From assembly GCF_023701745.1 (NCBI RefSeq), contig NZ_JAJOZB010000001.1:7239001-7303000 (forward strand): a stretch of DNA of 64,000 bases. The letters are read 5' to 3'. The position numbers were made by a program, and so were the translations under genes. Positions 25,912-34,598 of this stretch are shown here, piece after piece. The notes beneath the pieces are model-generated. The model was not told where the DNA came from. It saw nothing but the letters and a program-made list of their open reading frames with translations, and made no database searches. This DNA comes from Streptomyces sp. RKAG293 (GTDB taxonomy: Bacteria > Actinomycetota > Actinomycetes > Streptomycetales > Streptomycetaceae). Numbering within the stretch: the first letter of the stretch is position 1; each line of letters opens with the position of its first letter.

Positions 25912-25991
25912 TGAGGTTGAACTCGTCATGTAGCCGGGTTGCTCAGGTGGGTCTGATTGTCAGGCCGGTCTCGGCAAGGCAGCCGTCTATG
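25908..25991 (-). mobile_element. IS630-type element end, copy 2
   Basis: Same orientation and almost same sequence as 24387-24470 (about six differences). It forms the 3' end of the broken IS630 transposase gene next to it. The pair brackets the HxlR/quinone reductase genes as direct repeats. Confidence 0.7.
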
Positions 25992-26499
25992 AGTTCGCTG
26001 CGGTACTGGATGTGCCGTAGGCCCCGCCGGATGCGCTGGACGAGGTGTTCGGGGGTGCTGAAGGCGACATTGGAGAGCCAGCCGCGTCGCAGGAGGGACC
26101 ATATCCCCTCGACGGGGTTGAGGTCGGGTGCGTAGGGCGGCAGATAGTAGATGGTCAGCCAGTCCCGGGCCTCGGCGAACTTTGCAGGTCGGCAGCCTTG
26201 TGAACGTTGAGGTTGTCCCAGACGAGCACGATCGGGCCACCGAGCTGCTGGTGTGCTGCGATCAACAGGTCCCGGGAGTCGCGCCAGGAGAAGCTCTTGC
26301 GCCCATCGCGACGGCCGTCGTCATGGCGGGGCCGGTAGATGAGCCTGGAGCGGTGACCGGGTTTGTAGCAGGTCAGCGTGGCGATGGAAATCCGCCTGCG
26401 GGAGCGGCCGCGGACCCGCACCACCGGGGTCCGACCGCGCTGTGACCAGGTCTTCGCGTGCGGCGGCGTCATGGAGAATCCGGCTTCGTCGCTGAGTAG
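25943..26499 (-). pseudogene. IS630-family transposase, broken
   Basis: DDE transposase remnant. In order on the minus strand: LLSDEAGFSMTPP (first Asp/Glu region), then RSRLIYRP and IVLVWDNLNVHKAADLQ (second Asp). A frameshift at about 26187 follows, and the next frame continues FAEARDWLTIYYLPPYAPDL, NPVEGIWSLLRRGWL (catalytic Glu) and GCLAETGLTIRPT. The 5' part of the gene is missing: a group II intron tail lies directly upstream. It cannot make an active enzyme. Confidence 0.8.
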
Positions 26500-26603
26500 G
26501 CCCGGGGCGCGGTGCCGAGATTGCTCCCTGCCCGTTTCCCCGGACCTCTCGCCGAACCCGCCGCGCGCCTCTCGACGCAACGGGCTCTCCACGGTCTCTG
26601 CCG
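26500..26603 (-). ncRNA. Group II intron 3' end with domain V
   Basis: On the minus strand, positions 26587 to 26554 give a 34-base hairpin beginning GAGCCCGTTGCG and ending GGCGGGTTC. That is the length and GAGCC...GGTTC closing pattern of group II intron domain V. About 50 bases of domain VI-like sequence follow and end near 26500, where IS630 coding sequence resumes. The intron 5' part is absent. Confidence 0.65.
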
Positions 26604-27094
26604 TCAGGTGGTTGCAGTGGCCCAGGGGTTGGGAATCGTGTTGCCGCGGTAGCGATACCGGGTGACCGGGATCGCGCTGATCTTCCGCAACTCGATCTCG
26701 CCCGCGCTGATCGGCAGCCACCGCCCGGTGGGGGTGGTGAGCCGTCTGCGGACGTCCGACCAGTTCCAGTGATGCCGCTCTTGCAGCAGCCGGATGACTC
26801 GCCACCAGACGAGGTTGTCCAGGTTGCTGAAGGTGCGCTTCGCGACGGCATGCCTGAAGTAGTTGGCCCATCCGTGGGTGACCCTGTTCAGATTGATCAG
26901 CACCACGGCCAGGTCCTGCTGCGACGTTCTGTGGGTGAGAGTACGGATCTTCGCCTTCACCGACCGGACGGGCCGGTCAGCGATGAAGGTGTAGACGTAC
27001 CACTTGTCCGTACCGCGCTTGCGGCGCCACTGGATGTGGAACCCCAGGAAGTCGAACCCCTCGCTCAGGTGCACCAGTTGGGTCTGGGCTTCCG
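26604..27094 (-). pseudogene. Group II intron reverse transcriptase/maturase, C-terminal fragment
   Basis: About 160 codons: LSEGFDFLGFHIQWRRKR (end of the RT/X-domain start), then VKAKIRTLTHRTSQQDLAVV, INLNRVTHGWANYFRHAVAK and WWRVIRLLQERHHWNW, matching the maturase (GIIM) domain of group II intron proteins. It ends with a normal stop at 26604. The reverse transcriptase catalytic domain with YADD is missing because the 5' side joins a PhzA-like gene remnant at about 27095. Confidence 0.85.
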
Positions 27095-27096
27095 AG

Positions 27097-27251
27097 GGCG
27101 CCCCTACAACCAGAAGTACATCTCGGTCGTGGAGACCCCTGACGGCAAGATCAGCCGCTACGTCGACTTCTGGAACCCGCAGGTAGCGGCTGAATCGATG
27201 CGCGGTAGCGAGGACGACGGGGTCTTCTCCACCATCGTCGCCAACGACTGA
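27097..27251 (+). pseudogene. PhzA/SnoaL-like protein, C-terminal remnant
   Basis: Fifty codons read GRPYNQKYISVVETPDGKIS, RYVDFWNPQVAAESM and end VAND-stop. Pro-Tyr then ISV, DGKI and Tyr-x-Asp-Phe/Tyr-Trp-Asn-Pro is the last part of PhzA/B-type NTF2-fold proteins; compare the intact gene at 40692-41120. The 5' portion was lost at the junction with the group II intron fragment. Confidence 0.7.
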
Positions 27252-27409
27252 TCCCATATCGGCTCCAGGGGAGGCGGGCTGACCGCCTCCCCTGGCATTT
27301 CATGCGGAGGTGCGCGCGGATCGCCGGACGCGAGATCGGCGACCGGCGAACGCGCGCGCTTCAGCGATCGCAACATGAATTCGATCACCTGAGAAACGAG
27401 GAACTGATC

Positions 27410-28153
27410 ATGGGCAAGCTGAATGGAAAGACTGCGGTCGTCACCGGCGGCACCAGTGGTATTGGGCTGGCTACGGCGAAGCGGCTGACGGCAGAGGGTG
27501 CGCACGTCTTCATCACCGGCCGGCGCCCCGATGCCCTGGCCGAAGCCGTGGCGGAGATCGGCGCGAACGTCACCGCCGTACAAGGCGATGCGTCCAACCT
27601 TGATGACCTCGACCGGCTCTGGAAGCACGTCCGTCAGGAACGGGGCTCGGTCGACGTGATCGTGGCGAATGCCGCCTTCGTCGAGCTGGCCACCCTGGCC
27701 GAAGCCACCCCCGAACACTTCGACACCACCTTCAACACCAACGCCCGGGGCACGTTCTTCACCGTGCAGAAAGCGCTTCCGCTGCTGAACGACGGCGGAT
27801 CGGTCGTGCTGGTGGCCTCCATCGCGCACCTGCTCGGCGCTCCGCCGTACACCGCCTACTCGGCGGCCAAGGCCGCCATCCGGTCATTCGCCCGCAGTTG
27901 GGCGGCGGAACTCAAGGAGCGCGGTATCCGGGTCAACTCGGTCAGCCCAGGCTCGATCGACACTCCCATCTTTGAGACACAAGCTGGGGAGGCCGCTGAT
28001 GCCCTCCGCGCACAGATGCGGAGCATGGTCCCGCTGAATCGTCTGGGGCATGCGGAGGAAGTGGCTTCCGCCGTACTGTTCCTGGCTGGCGACGACTCCA
28101 GCTTCACCACCGGCATCGACCTCGTGATCGACGGTGGTCAGTCCCAGATCTGA
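27410..28153 (+). CDS. Short-chain dehydrogenase/reductase
   Basis: Product 247 residues from ATG 27410, preceded by GAGGA. Classical SDR: cofactor motif TGGTSGIG near the N-terminus, NAA in IVANAAF (NNAG position), catalytic Ser in VLVASIAHL, YSAAK as the YxxxK pair, and PGSIDTPI. Glycine pattern and the basic residue in TGRRPD favour NADP(H). It follows the PhzA-like remnant, so both may once have been in one operon. The substrate is not evident. Confidence 0.9.
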   Translation: MGKLNGKTAVVTGGTSGIGLATAKRLTAEGAHVFITGRRPDALAEAVAEIGANVTAVQGDASNLDDLDRLWKHVRQERGSVDVIVANAAFVELATLAEATPEHFDTTFNTNARGTFFTVQKALPLLNDGGSVVLVASIAHLLGAPPYTAYSAAKAAIRSFARSWAAELKERGIRVNSVSPGSIDTPIFETQAGEAADALRAQMRSMVPLNRLGHAEEVASAVLFLAGDDSSFTTGIDLVIDGGQSQI

Positions 28154-28227
28154 CCCTCTGTCGGCATGAACGAAACCAGTCATGGCCGACCGCTCCGATC
28201 GATCCAGCGGCTCGCGACCTCACGTGG

Positions 28228-28494
28228 GTGGGCGGAGCGGCCGAGCTGGCGGATGATGAGGCCGGGGAGCAGCCGGCGGTCATCACCGGGTACAAGGCGA
28301 CCGGCGGTAAACGCCTGTCGGCACCAAAGGGGATCGTGAACCGGCTGATCAGCAGCCTGCGGGCACCGGTCGAGCACGGCTTCGCGAGCCTGAAGACCTT
28401 TCGGATCCAGACCAAGATGCGCATGCACCCGCGGCACGCGACCACGCTGGGGCGCGCCCTGCTGGTACTGACGCACCACCAGGTGGCGCGATGA
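28228..28494 (+). pseudogene. DDE transposase C-terminal remnant
   Basis: Reads GYKATGGKRLSAPKGIVNRL, then LRAPVEHGFASLKTFRIQTK and MRMHPRHATTLGRALLVLTH. The RAPVEHGFA-x-LK pattern is the C-terminal catalytic-Glu region of DDE endonuclease-type transposases in actinobacteria. The N-terminal two-thirds are missing. Confidence 0.65.
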
Positions 28495-28732
28495 CGGACG
28501 ATCTCCCCGAGACGATCACCGTGATGAGCTGCGCGAGCACCCCAACCACTCGTCACGCCGGGGCCGGCGACCTGCACGAATCACGATGAAACTTCCTCAG
28601 TGCGCTGACCACCGAGCACGGAGACCCTTTCATGATGCCTGCGATCGCACTCATCGTGTTCGTCAGGCTCGCGCTCGACCTCTCCGGCCTCCGGACCGCA
28701 CGGGCGATCTGGCGGCAGCCGAGGGGCTAAAT

Positions 28733-28913
28733 GTGCCTTACCGAAGGACTTGCTCCGGTCAGCCGTCATTGGGTTGTCAGGGCGCTCCCGCGCTTGTTGC
28801 ATAACTCTGCTGGCACCGGTGCTGATCGGTGATGAGGCTCGGCGAGCTCGCGCCTCAAGCACATGAAAGAACGGGCCGTTGAACGCGGCCCGCCTTCGGA
28901 AGGGTATTCAAGG
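28733..28913 (+). repeat. Duplicated lectin leader, copy 1
   Basis: About 180 bases that recur at 36277-36457 upstream of the second lectin gene, with shared blocks such as CTTGCTCCGGTCAGC, GTCATTGGGTTGTC and GAGGCTCGGCG. Just before the start is a stem-loop, GGGCCG and CGGCCC around TTGAACG (28874-28892). Confidence 0.7.
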
Positions 28914-29507
28914 ATGAACAAGGTTAAGGGTGCGGACATGCAAGCCGCCACTGGAACGCCGGGACTGATCGGCGGTGGAACCGGGCGTCGTCCGCTTCGC
29001 CGCATAGCAGCCCTCGCCGTTCTGCCCGCAGCCCTCTGCGCGCTGGGGGCCTTCCAGGTCCCCGCGAACGCCGCCACCGGCTACATCGGCGACAACATCC
29101 TGCGGAACATCGAGACCGGGCGCTGCCTGGACAGCAACGCGAGCGGCGCGGTCTACACGATGCCCTGCAGCCTGCCCGTGAAGAGCAACCAGTACCAGCT
29201 GTGGGAGCCGCAACTGGTCTTCCGCGGGTCCTCTGACGTTGTGATCGTCAAGAACGTCGCCACCCAGCGCTGCCTCACTCTGAACGGATCGCTCGCCGGC
29301 GTTCACACGGAATCGTGCGACTCGGGCCACTCCGACCAGAAATGGTCGGCGAAGGGCAGCGGCTGGGACAAGATCAACCTCGAAATTACATACGCGCGCG
29401 GCCGCGGCGGGTTCATCTCGGTTGATCTCGACAGCAACCGCCAGGGGAACGCCTACGCGAGCGAGTACAACGGGAGCGGATTCCAGAGGTGGAAGTTCGG
29501 CTACTGA
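28914..29507 (+). CDS. Secreted ricin-B-like lectin domain protein 1
   Basis: Product 197 residues from ATG 28914, with GGAAGGG 9 bases upstream; the frame is open from 28863 but lacks a signal there. A Sec signal peptide (RRIAALAVLPAALCALGAFQ, cleavage near ANAA) is followed by one ricin-type beta-trefoil of about 140 residues with QxW motifs QLWEP, QKWSA and QRWKF, and paired Cys (RCLDS/PCSL; RCLTL/ESCD). It is a paralogue of the protein at 36458-37048. Carbohydrate binding outside the cell is likely; no catalytic domain is attached. Confidence 0.8.
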   Translation: MNKVKGADMQAATGTPGLIGGGTGRRPLRRIAALAVLPAALCALGAFQVPANAATGYIGDNILRNIETGRCLDSNASGAVYTMPCSLPVKSNQYQLWEPQLVFRGSSDVVIVKNVATQRCLTLNGSLAGVHTESCDSGHSDQKWSAKGSGWDKINLEITYARGRGGFISVDLDSNRQGNAYASEYNGSGFQRWKFGY

Positions 29508-29541
29508 CCAGCCCGCACGACCTGACCTAGAGGTCGCGGCG

Positions 29542-29579
29542 CGCGGGAGGGCAGAAGCGGAATGCCTCGTCCTCCCGCG
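29542..29579 (+). terminator. Terminator hairpin after lectin 1
   Basis: Perfect 9-base arms CGCGGGAGG and CCTCCCGCG with a 20-base loop, 35 bases after the lectin stop. No T-run, as is usual in Streptomyces. Confidence 0.6.
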
Positions 29580-29632
29580 GAGCCCGTTCTCCCGCGATAG
29601 CCGGGAGGAAGAGGCTTTCCTTCGACTCTAGG

Positions 29633-30436
29633 GTGGCGGCTCGCGCCGGCCGGGCCTGCTGTGCTTCAGGCCTGGCCGGGTTCGGGGCGCCAGACGGGGG
29701 GTCCGCCGCCGCGCCACTCGAGGCGGCCGCCGACCGTGCCGCCGAGTACGGATCGCCGTTGGCCCGGGGCACTCTGTCGTGGATGCGTGAACGCTCCGGG
29801 GACCGTTCAGGCTCCGGACGGGCCGTGCGGCGCGCAGTGGACCTGGGTGCGGTCGAGGCTTGGACGGCGTTGGGCCGGGTGCGCGAGGACGGCGGCCACA
29901 CTGCGGGTGCTGAGCGCTGCTACCTGCGCGGGGCGCCGGCCGGTGACACGGCCGCGCTCGCGGCGCTGGGACCGCTTCGGGCCGGCTTCGGACGCATGGC
30001 CGAGGCGCGGGAGGCCTACCGGCACGCCGTTGACGCGGGTCATCCCGAGTCATGGGAGGGCCTGTTGTCGGTCCTCGTCACGCTCCCGTCGCGCCCGGCC
30101 GACATCCCGCCTCCGCCGCGTCGGCCTGCCCGTCACGGCGGAGGCGTCCGATACACCCGGGCCGGGCAGCGGGAGTACCGGCTTCGCGTGACACCTGGCA
30201 TCGCGGGGTCCGACCGTTCAGTGGCATCCCGTCCGCCCAGAGTTCGGCCCGGGTGCACCGTCGGCGATCCCACCGGTCCACGGGCCGGACGCTCCCGCCG
30301 GTGTCCCGCCGGAGGCCGAGGGCACAAGGGCGGGTTCACCGCCGGCGAACACATCTTCTTCGTCGCCATCGACGGACGCATCCAGACCCAGGTGGTGTGG
30401 GAGCTACCGAAACGCGGACCGGGGAGTATCGGCTAG
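29633..30436 (+). pseudogene. TPR/Sel1-like open frame, probably decayed
   Basis: An open frame of 267 codons with no ribosome binding site. Residues 60-145 look like tetratricopeptide units (AVEAWTALGRVREDGGHTAG, then AEAREAYRHAVDAGHPESWE). The rest is Pro/Arg-rich and of low quality until a protein-like end (GEHIFFVAIDGRIQTQVVWE). I read it as a degraded TPR gene, possibly a fusion of fragments. Function unknown. Confidence 0.35.
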
Positions 30437-30560
30437 GGCACCCAGGGATTTGCCGGGATGAGGTCACGCAGCTTGAAACGACCTGCGGAAATTGATGGAG
30501 TCGGATCCACGGGGAGTGTCCCCCACACTCCCTAAGACCTCAGCCGGGCTGCACGGCGTG
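30433..30560 (+). repeat. Leader element, copy B
   Basis: Aligns with copy A (minus strand 16612-16440) and copy C (50382-50520). Shared blocks are CTTGAAACGACC, GAAATTGATGGAGTCGGATC and CTCAGCCGGGC. The similarity to copy C continues to the ATGGCC at 30718, the position of the glutaminase start in copy C, so this copy seems to precede a deleted glutaminase gene. Confidence 0.7.
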
Positions 30561-30600
30561 CCTCGACCCGGGCTTCACGGCGTGCCTCGGCTGAGGTCTT
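30534..30600 (+). promoter_or_regulatory. Long hairpin in GSII leader
   Basis: Perfect 13-base arms AAGACCTCAGCCG and CGGCTGAGGTCTT followed by TT. The 41-base loop holds a 19-base direct repeat (one mismatch, GGCTGCACGGCGTGCCTCG type). It could be a terminator for upstream transcription or an attenuator for the GSII gene. Confidence 0.5.
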
Positions 30601-30849
30601 TCATCGGAAGGACGCGGGTACTTCGTAAGCGCCCTTCCGCTGCCGCTGGGCTCGACCATTCAGAGCTGCCGCTCCAGGGGACCAGTCTTCGAATGCACGG
30701 GAAAGCAGGTACCGCCATGGCCGAATTGGGGAGCAGAGCATGGCGATGATTTCGTTCGTGCTGTTGACAGCACCGAGGGGGCCACTGGAGCGGACGCCAA
30801 CATCGCGATCGGGACCTCGCCATTCCAGCTATCGCCAGAAGGACATGTC

Positions 30850-31941
30850 ATGAGTTTCCGCGCTGAGTACATCTGGATCGACGGTACGTCTCCGACCGCG
30901 AAGCTGCGTTCGAAGACGAAGGTCGTGGAGGTGGGTGCTACTCCGCCGACCTGGGGCTTTGATGGTTCCAGTACCAATCAGGCGGAGGGTTTTGCATCGG
31001 ACCGGGTGCTGGAGCCGGTGTTCATGTGCCCGGATCCGATCCGGGGCGGTGACAACGTGCTGGTGCTCTGCGAGGTGCTCAACACCGATGGCACCGCGCA
31101 CGATTCCAACACCCGGGCTGCGCTGCGTGCGGTCGCCGAGGAGTTCGCGAAGCATTATTCGCTCTTCGGTATCGAGCAGGAGTACACCTTCTTCGATGGT
31201 GCCCGGCCGCTCGGTTTCCCCGAGAGCGGGTTCCCGGCGCCGCAGGGTGGTTACTACTGCGGTGTCGGTGCGGATGAGATCTTCGGCCGTGAGATCGTCG
31301 AGAAGCACCTGGACCGTTGTATGGCGGCTGGTCTGGACATCTGCGGGATCAATGCCGAGGTGATGCCGGGGCAGTGGGAGTTCCAGATCGGGCCGGTCAG
31401 CCCGCTGGAGGTCTCCGACCAGTTGTGGATCGCGCGTTGGCTGCTGTATCGCACGGCGGAGGAGTTCGGTGTGTCGGTCACTCTGGACCCGAAGCCGGTC
31501 AAGGGTGATTGGAACGGTGCGGGCGCGCACACCAATTTCTCGACGAGGGCGATGCGTGAGAACTACGGCTTCGGCGCGATCGTCGCGGCGTGCGAGTCGC
31601 TGGGGGAGGGTTCCAAGCCGCTGGACCACGTCAAGAACTACGGTGCGGGCATCGATGGCCGTCTGACGGGTTCGCATGAGACCGCGCGGTGGGACGCGTA
31701 CAGCTACGGGGTGTCCGACCGCGGGGCCTCGGTCCGCATCCCGTGGCAGGTTCACCGGGACGGCAACGGCTACATCGAGGACCGTCGCCCCAACGCCAAC
31801 GCCGACCCCTACATCGTCACCCGCCTCATCGTCGACACCTGCTGCACCGCGCTGGACACGGCCGGTCTGGTCTCACCCAGCACCACCGATTGCTGGCCCT
31901 CGTCACCAGTACTGGGTCCGGGCTGGCACGACATCAGATGA
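30850..31941 (+). CDS. glnII: Glutamine synthetase, type II (GSII), copy 1
   Basis: 363 residues; AAGGA lies 7 bases before the ATG. Eukaryotic-type GSII signatures are clear: WGFDGSSTNQAEG, GIEQEYTFF, GINAEVMPGQWEFQ, NGAGAHTNFST and GYIEDRRPNAN. It forms glutamine from glutamate, ammonia and ATP in the cytosol. Two oddities: a two-residue insertion (ENYGFGAIV, where copy 2 has ENYGAIV), and loss of the usual stop after AGLV, giving a C-terminal tail SPSTTDCWPSSPVLGPGWHD. It is almost identical in DNA to the frameshifted copy at 52513. It may still be active, but both changes are abnormal for the family (usual length about 343). Confidence 0.88.
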   Translation: MSFRAEYIWIDGTSPTAKLRSKTKVVEVGATPPTWGFDGSSTNQAEGFASDRVLEPVFMCPDPIRGGDNVLVLCEVLNTDGTAHDSNTRAALRAVAEEFAKHYSLFGIEQEYTFFDGARPLGFPESGFPAPQGGYYCGVGADEIFGREIVEKHLDRCMAAGLDICGINAEVMPGQWEFQIGPVSPLEVSDQLWIARWLLYRTAEEFGVSVTLDPKPVKGDWNGAGAHTNFSTRAMRENYGFGAIVAACESLGEGSKPLDHVKNYGAGIDGRLTGSHETARWDAYSYGVSDRGASVRIPWQVHRDGNGYIEDRRPNANADPYIVTRLIVDTCCTALDTAGLVSPSTTDCWPSSPVLGPGWHDIR

Positions 31942-32055
31942 GCTTGCACAGGTTCGCTGTCGTAGCGAGCCTTCGCCGTCGATGGTCCCCTGGGGCGGGC
32001 GACTGCCCTGCGCGAAATTCTGTTACCGCACCTTCTGAGCCAAGGAACTTCCCCC

Positions 32056-33270
32056 GTGATTCCATTCTCTACCCGTGGCCGGGCCATCGGCGTTGCCCTC
32101 TTGATCTCAGTGGCGGGCGTCGTGCCGGCCACCGGAGCTCAGGCGGCGACGATCCTTCCCGCGCCTGATCTCGATACCCTCACCAAGGCCCTGGAAGACA
32201 CGCGGGCCGCAGGAGCGCCGGGTGCGATGGCCCAGATCAGCGGCCGTGACGGCGTGTGGAACGCATCGGTCGGTGTCCGGGACACTGCTTCGGGCGCGGC
32301 CATGGACACCAAGGCCCGTTTCCGTATGGGCAGTGTCACGAAGACCTTCTCGGCGGTCGTGCTGCTTCAGTTGGTGGCCGAGAAGAAGATGGAGTTGGAC
32401 ACTTCAGTCAACCGCTACCTTCCAGGGCTGCTGCCGGATGACCGGATCACCGTGCGGCACCTGCTGACCCACCGCAGTGGGCTCGCGGACTACACCAACA
32501 CGATGTTCCACGACACCGTTCCCGGCTTCGAGGCCGTCCGGAACAAGGTGTTCACGTACGACGAGCTGGTGAAGCTCTCGCTGAGTGAGCCCCGTACGAC
32601 TGTGCCGGGCGGCTCCTACCAGTACTCGAACGCGAACTTCGTGATTGTCGGCATGCTCATCGAGAAGGTCACGGGGAACCCGGTGGCCAAGGAGTACGAG
32701 CGCCGCATCATCACGCCTCTGAAGCTCGATAACACCTCGTACGTGCACCCGGGCACGCAGATCGAAGGCCTGCAGGTCCGTGGCTACCTGACCCCCGACC
32801 AGGCCGGGCTGCCGCTGGTCGACTCCACCGATCAGACGGTGTCCTGGGCGCAGTCGGCTGGGGCGATGATCTCGAATGCCGCCGACCTCAACACGTTCAC
32901 CTCCGCGCTGATGACCGGCAAGCTGGTGCCCGGGCCGATACTGGACCAGATGCTCACGATGGCCTCCGTCGATGCGACGAACACCCGTTTCTACGGGCTG
33001 GGCCTGCGCCGCTACGACCTGTCGTGCGGGACCTCCGTCTACGGACACACGGGCACGGTGCAGGGGTTCTACACGTATGCGTTCTCTACCCGTGACGGCG
33101 GACGCACCCTCACTGCCCTGGCGAATACCTCGAACCGCGGTGTCGCCAACACTGCGCTCGGCGGCACGCTGGAGGCGGCGTTCTGCGGCAAGAAGCCCGC
33201 GGCGGCGACCAGGCGCGGCTTCGCACTGGCACCGGCCGAGATGGACGAGTCGACGCATCTCGCCCGCTGA
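32056..33270 (+). CDS. Secreted serine hydrolase of the class C beta-lactamase/DD-peptidase fold
   Basis: 404 residues from GTG 32056, AAGGAA upstream. Signal peptide IGVALLISVAGVVPATG ends near AQAA. Active-site motifs of the fold are present: SVTK (SxxK nucleophile, in FRMGSVTKTF), YSN (YxN, in YQYSNANF) and HTG (in YGHTGTVQG). RHLLTHRSGLADY is the usual family segment. The family includes D-Ala-D-Ala carboxypeptidases, beta-lactamases and esterases; sequence alone favours a DD-carboxypeptidase-like or esterase role. The tail after the fold is about 25 residues, without a sorting signal. Confidence 0.88.
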   Translation: MIPFSTRGRAIGVALLISVAGVVPATGAQAATILPAPDLDTLTKALEDTRAAGAPGAMAQISGRDGVWNASVGVRDTASGAAMDTKARFRMGSVTKTFSAVVLLQLVAEKKMELDTSVNRYLPGLLPDDRITVRHLLTHRSGLADYTNTMFHDTVPGFEAVRNKVFTYDELVKLSLSEPRTTVPGGSYQYSNANFVIVGMLIEKVTGNPVAKEYERRIITPLKLDNTSYVHPGTQIEGLQVRGYLTPDQAGLPLVDSTDQTVSWAQSAGAMISNAADLNTFTSALMTGKLVPGPILDQMLTMASVDATNTRFYGLGLRRYDLSCGTSVYGHTGTVQGFYTYAFSTRDGGRTLTALANTSNRGVANTALGGTLEAAFCGKKPAAATRRGFALAPAEMDESTHLAR

Positions 33271-33500
33271 CCGGGTCCGGGGGCCAAAGAGCCGGCGAGG
33301 CCTGCTCCCTGAACGCGGGCGCGGTTGCGCAAGTCGTCGGACCCCACGGCGCCTGCCGCCACCGTTGCGATGTGGGTCCGGCCTGCTACCTCTGAGCCAC
33401 TCGTAAGGAATCCGTCATCCCGGCAAAGCTGCTGGGATGCCTTTGTACCCCATTGAATGGCGATGAGACGGTGAACAGTGATCGCGGAAACGGAGCAGCA

Positions 33501-34064
33501 GTGAGGGCCAGAGCGAGACGCAAACGGCTGGTCGCCGGGGTGCTGATCACGGCTGCAGTGGTGCTGGGTGTCGGACTGTACTGGTTCCAGCCGTGGAAGC
33601 TCTGGCTGGACGTGCGAGTCAGCGAGGCGTTGCCGACGGTCCAGGTCGGCCTGCCCAAAGGCTCCTCGCCGACACAGGCGTCCACGAATCCGCCTTCAGC
33701 GCCTTCGGGACCGCAGACGCTGGCGCGAGGCGATCTGATCAGTCACGAGCACAACACCACGGGCACGGTGAAGCTGATCCGGCTCCCTGATGGCTCCCGG
33801 ATCCTGCGGCTGGAGAACCTCGACACCAGCAATGGTCCTGAACTTCGTGTTTGGCTCACCGATGCGCCCGTGAAGAAGGGCGCGGAGGGCTGGAGCGTCT
33901 TTGACGACGGCAAGTACGTCAGCCTGGGCAAGCTCAAGGGCAACAAAGGCGACCAGAACTACACGATTCCCGCGGATGTGAACCTCGCTGACTACACCAG
34001 CGTCACCATCTGGTGCGACCGCTTCAATGTCTCTTTCGGAGCGGCCGAGTTGGCCAAAGCCTGA
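33501..34064 (+). CDS. DM13-domain membrane-anchored protein
   Basis: Start placed at GTG 33501 (GGAG 5 bases upstream), giving 187 residues; the frame opens at 33453. A basic N-terminus and signal anchor (LVAGVLITAAVVLGVGLYWF), a Ser/Pro/Thr linker, then a DM13 domain of about 100 residues: TGTVKLIRLPDGSRILRLEN, GPELRVWLTD, GSW-like segment and SVTIWCDRFNVSFGAAEL, the typical end with a single Cys. DM13 is thought to be a cytochrome-like or redox-related extracytoplasmic domain. No operon partner is obvious. Confidence 0.85.
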   Translation: MRARARRKRLVAGVLITAAVVLGVGLYWFQPWKLWLDVRVSEALPTVQVGLPKGSSPTQASTNPPSAPSGPQTLARGDLISHEHNTTGTVKLIRLPDGSRILRLENLDTSNGPELRVWLTDAPVKKGAEGWSVFDDGKYVSLGKLKGNKGDQNYTIPADVNLADYTSVTIWCDRFNVSFGAAELAKA

Positions 34065-34598
34065 GCCTCATCACGTGAAGCCGGACACCCCGTATCCGCC
34101 CATGCCCGCACCCACGCCGTCCGCCTCGGTGGCGACCGGCACTGCCGATGCGACGGTGATGCAGCCGTAGCCACGTGGCTCAACTGCAGTCGCTCACACG
34201 ACCATGGCCGGATCGAAGGCCGCCATCCATCGGGCGAGCTGCCCATGCGGCGGTACACGGCCGGGGAGCACGGGGAAGGCGTTGCCTTGCCGGTGGTCGG
34301 CGTGCCGCGGGGACGGCTCTGGCGTACGGCCCGGAGGGATCTGCTTCCCGGAAGTACGGGCCCCGACACTATGCACTGCCAAACCACGTGCCACCGAGGC
34401 GCTGGCCACGGTCTGAGGTGCCGAGTGCGACACGGCGGGCCGGCTGGACTGGCTGCGTCGTAACAGTGCGGTTCGCGACTCGACATCTGTGGCTTCCCGC
34501 TGGAACCGACACCTGGGGACCAGGCCTGTTTCCGTCCGAGGCCCGCCAGTTCGCCCGCTGGAACGCTGGAGCGCCGCCTTCCTTCCGAAAGGAGCAGG
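34065..34598. other. Gene-free stretch
   Basis: About 530 bases where I see no supported gene, repeat or hairpin. The last 20 bases provide a strong AAAGGAG site for the next gene. Confidence 0.4.

Noticed and set aside
26769..27096. 5' part of a plus-strand frame running into the PhzA-like remnant
   Set aside because: It is antisense to the maturase fragment; only the last 50 codons have PhzA-like character.
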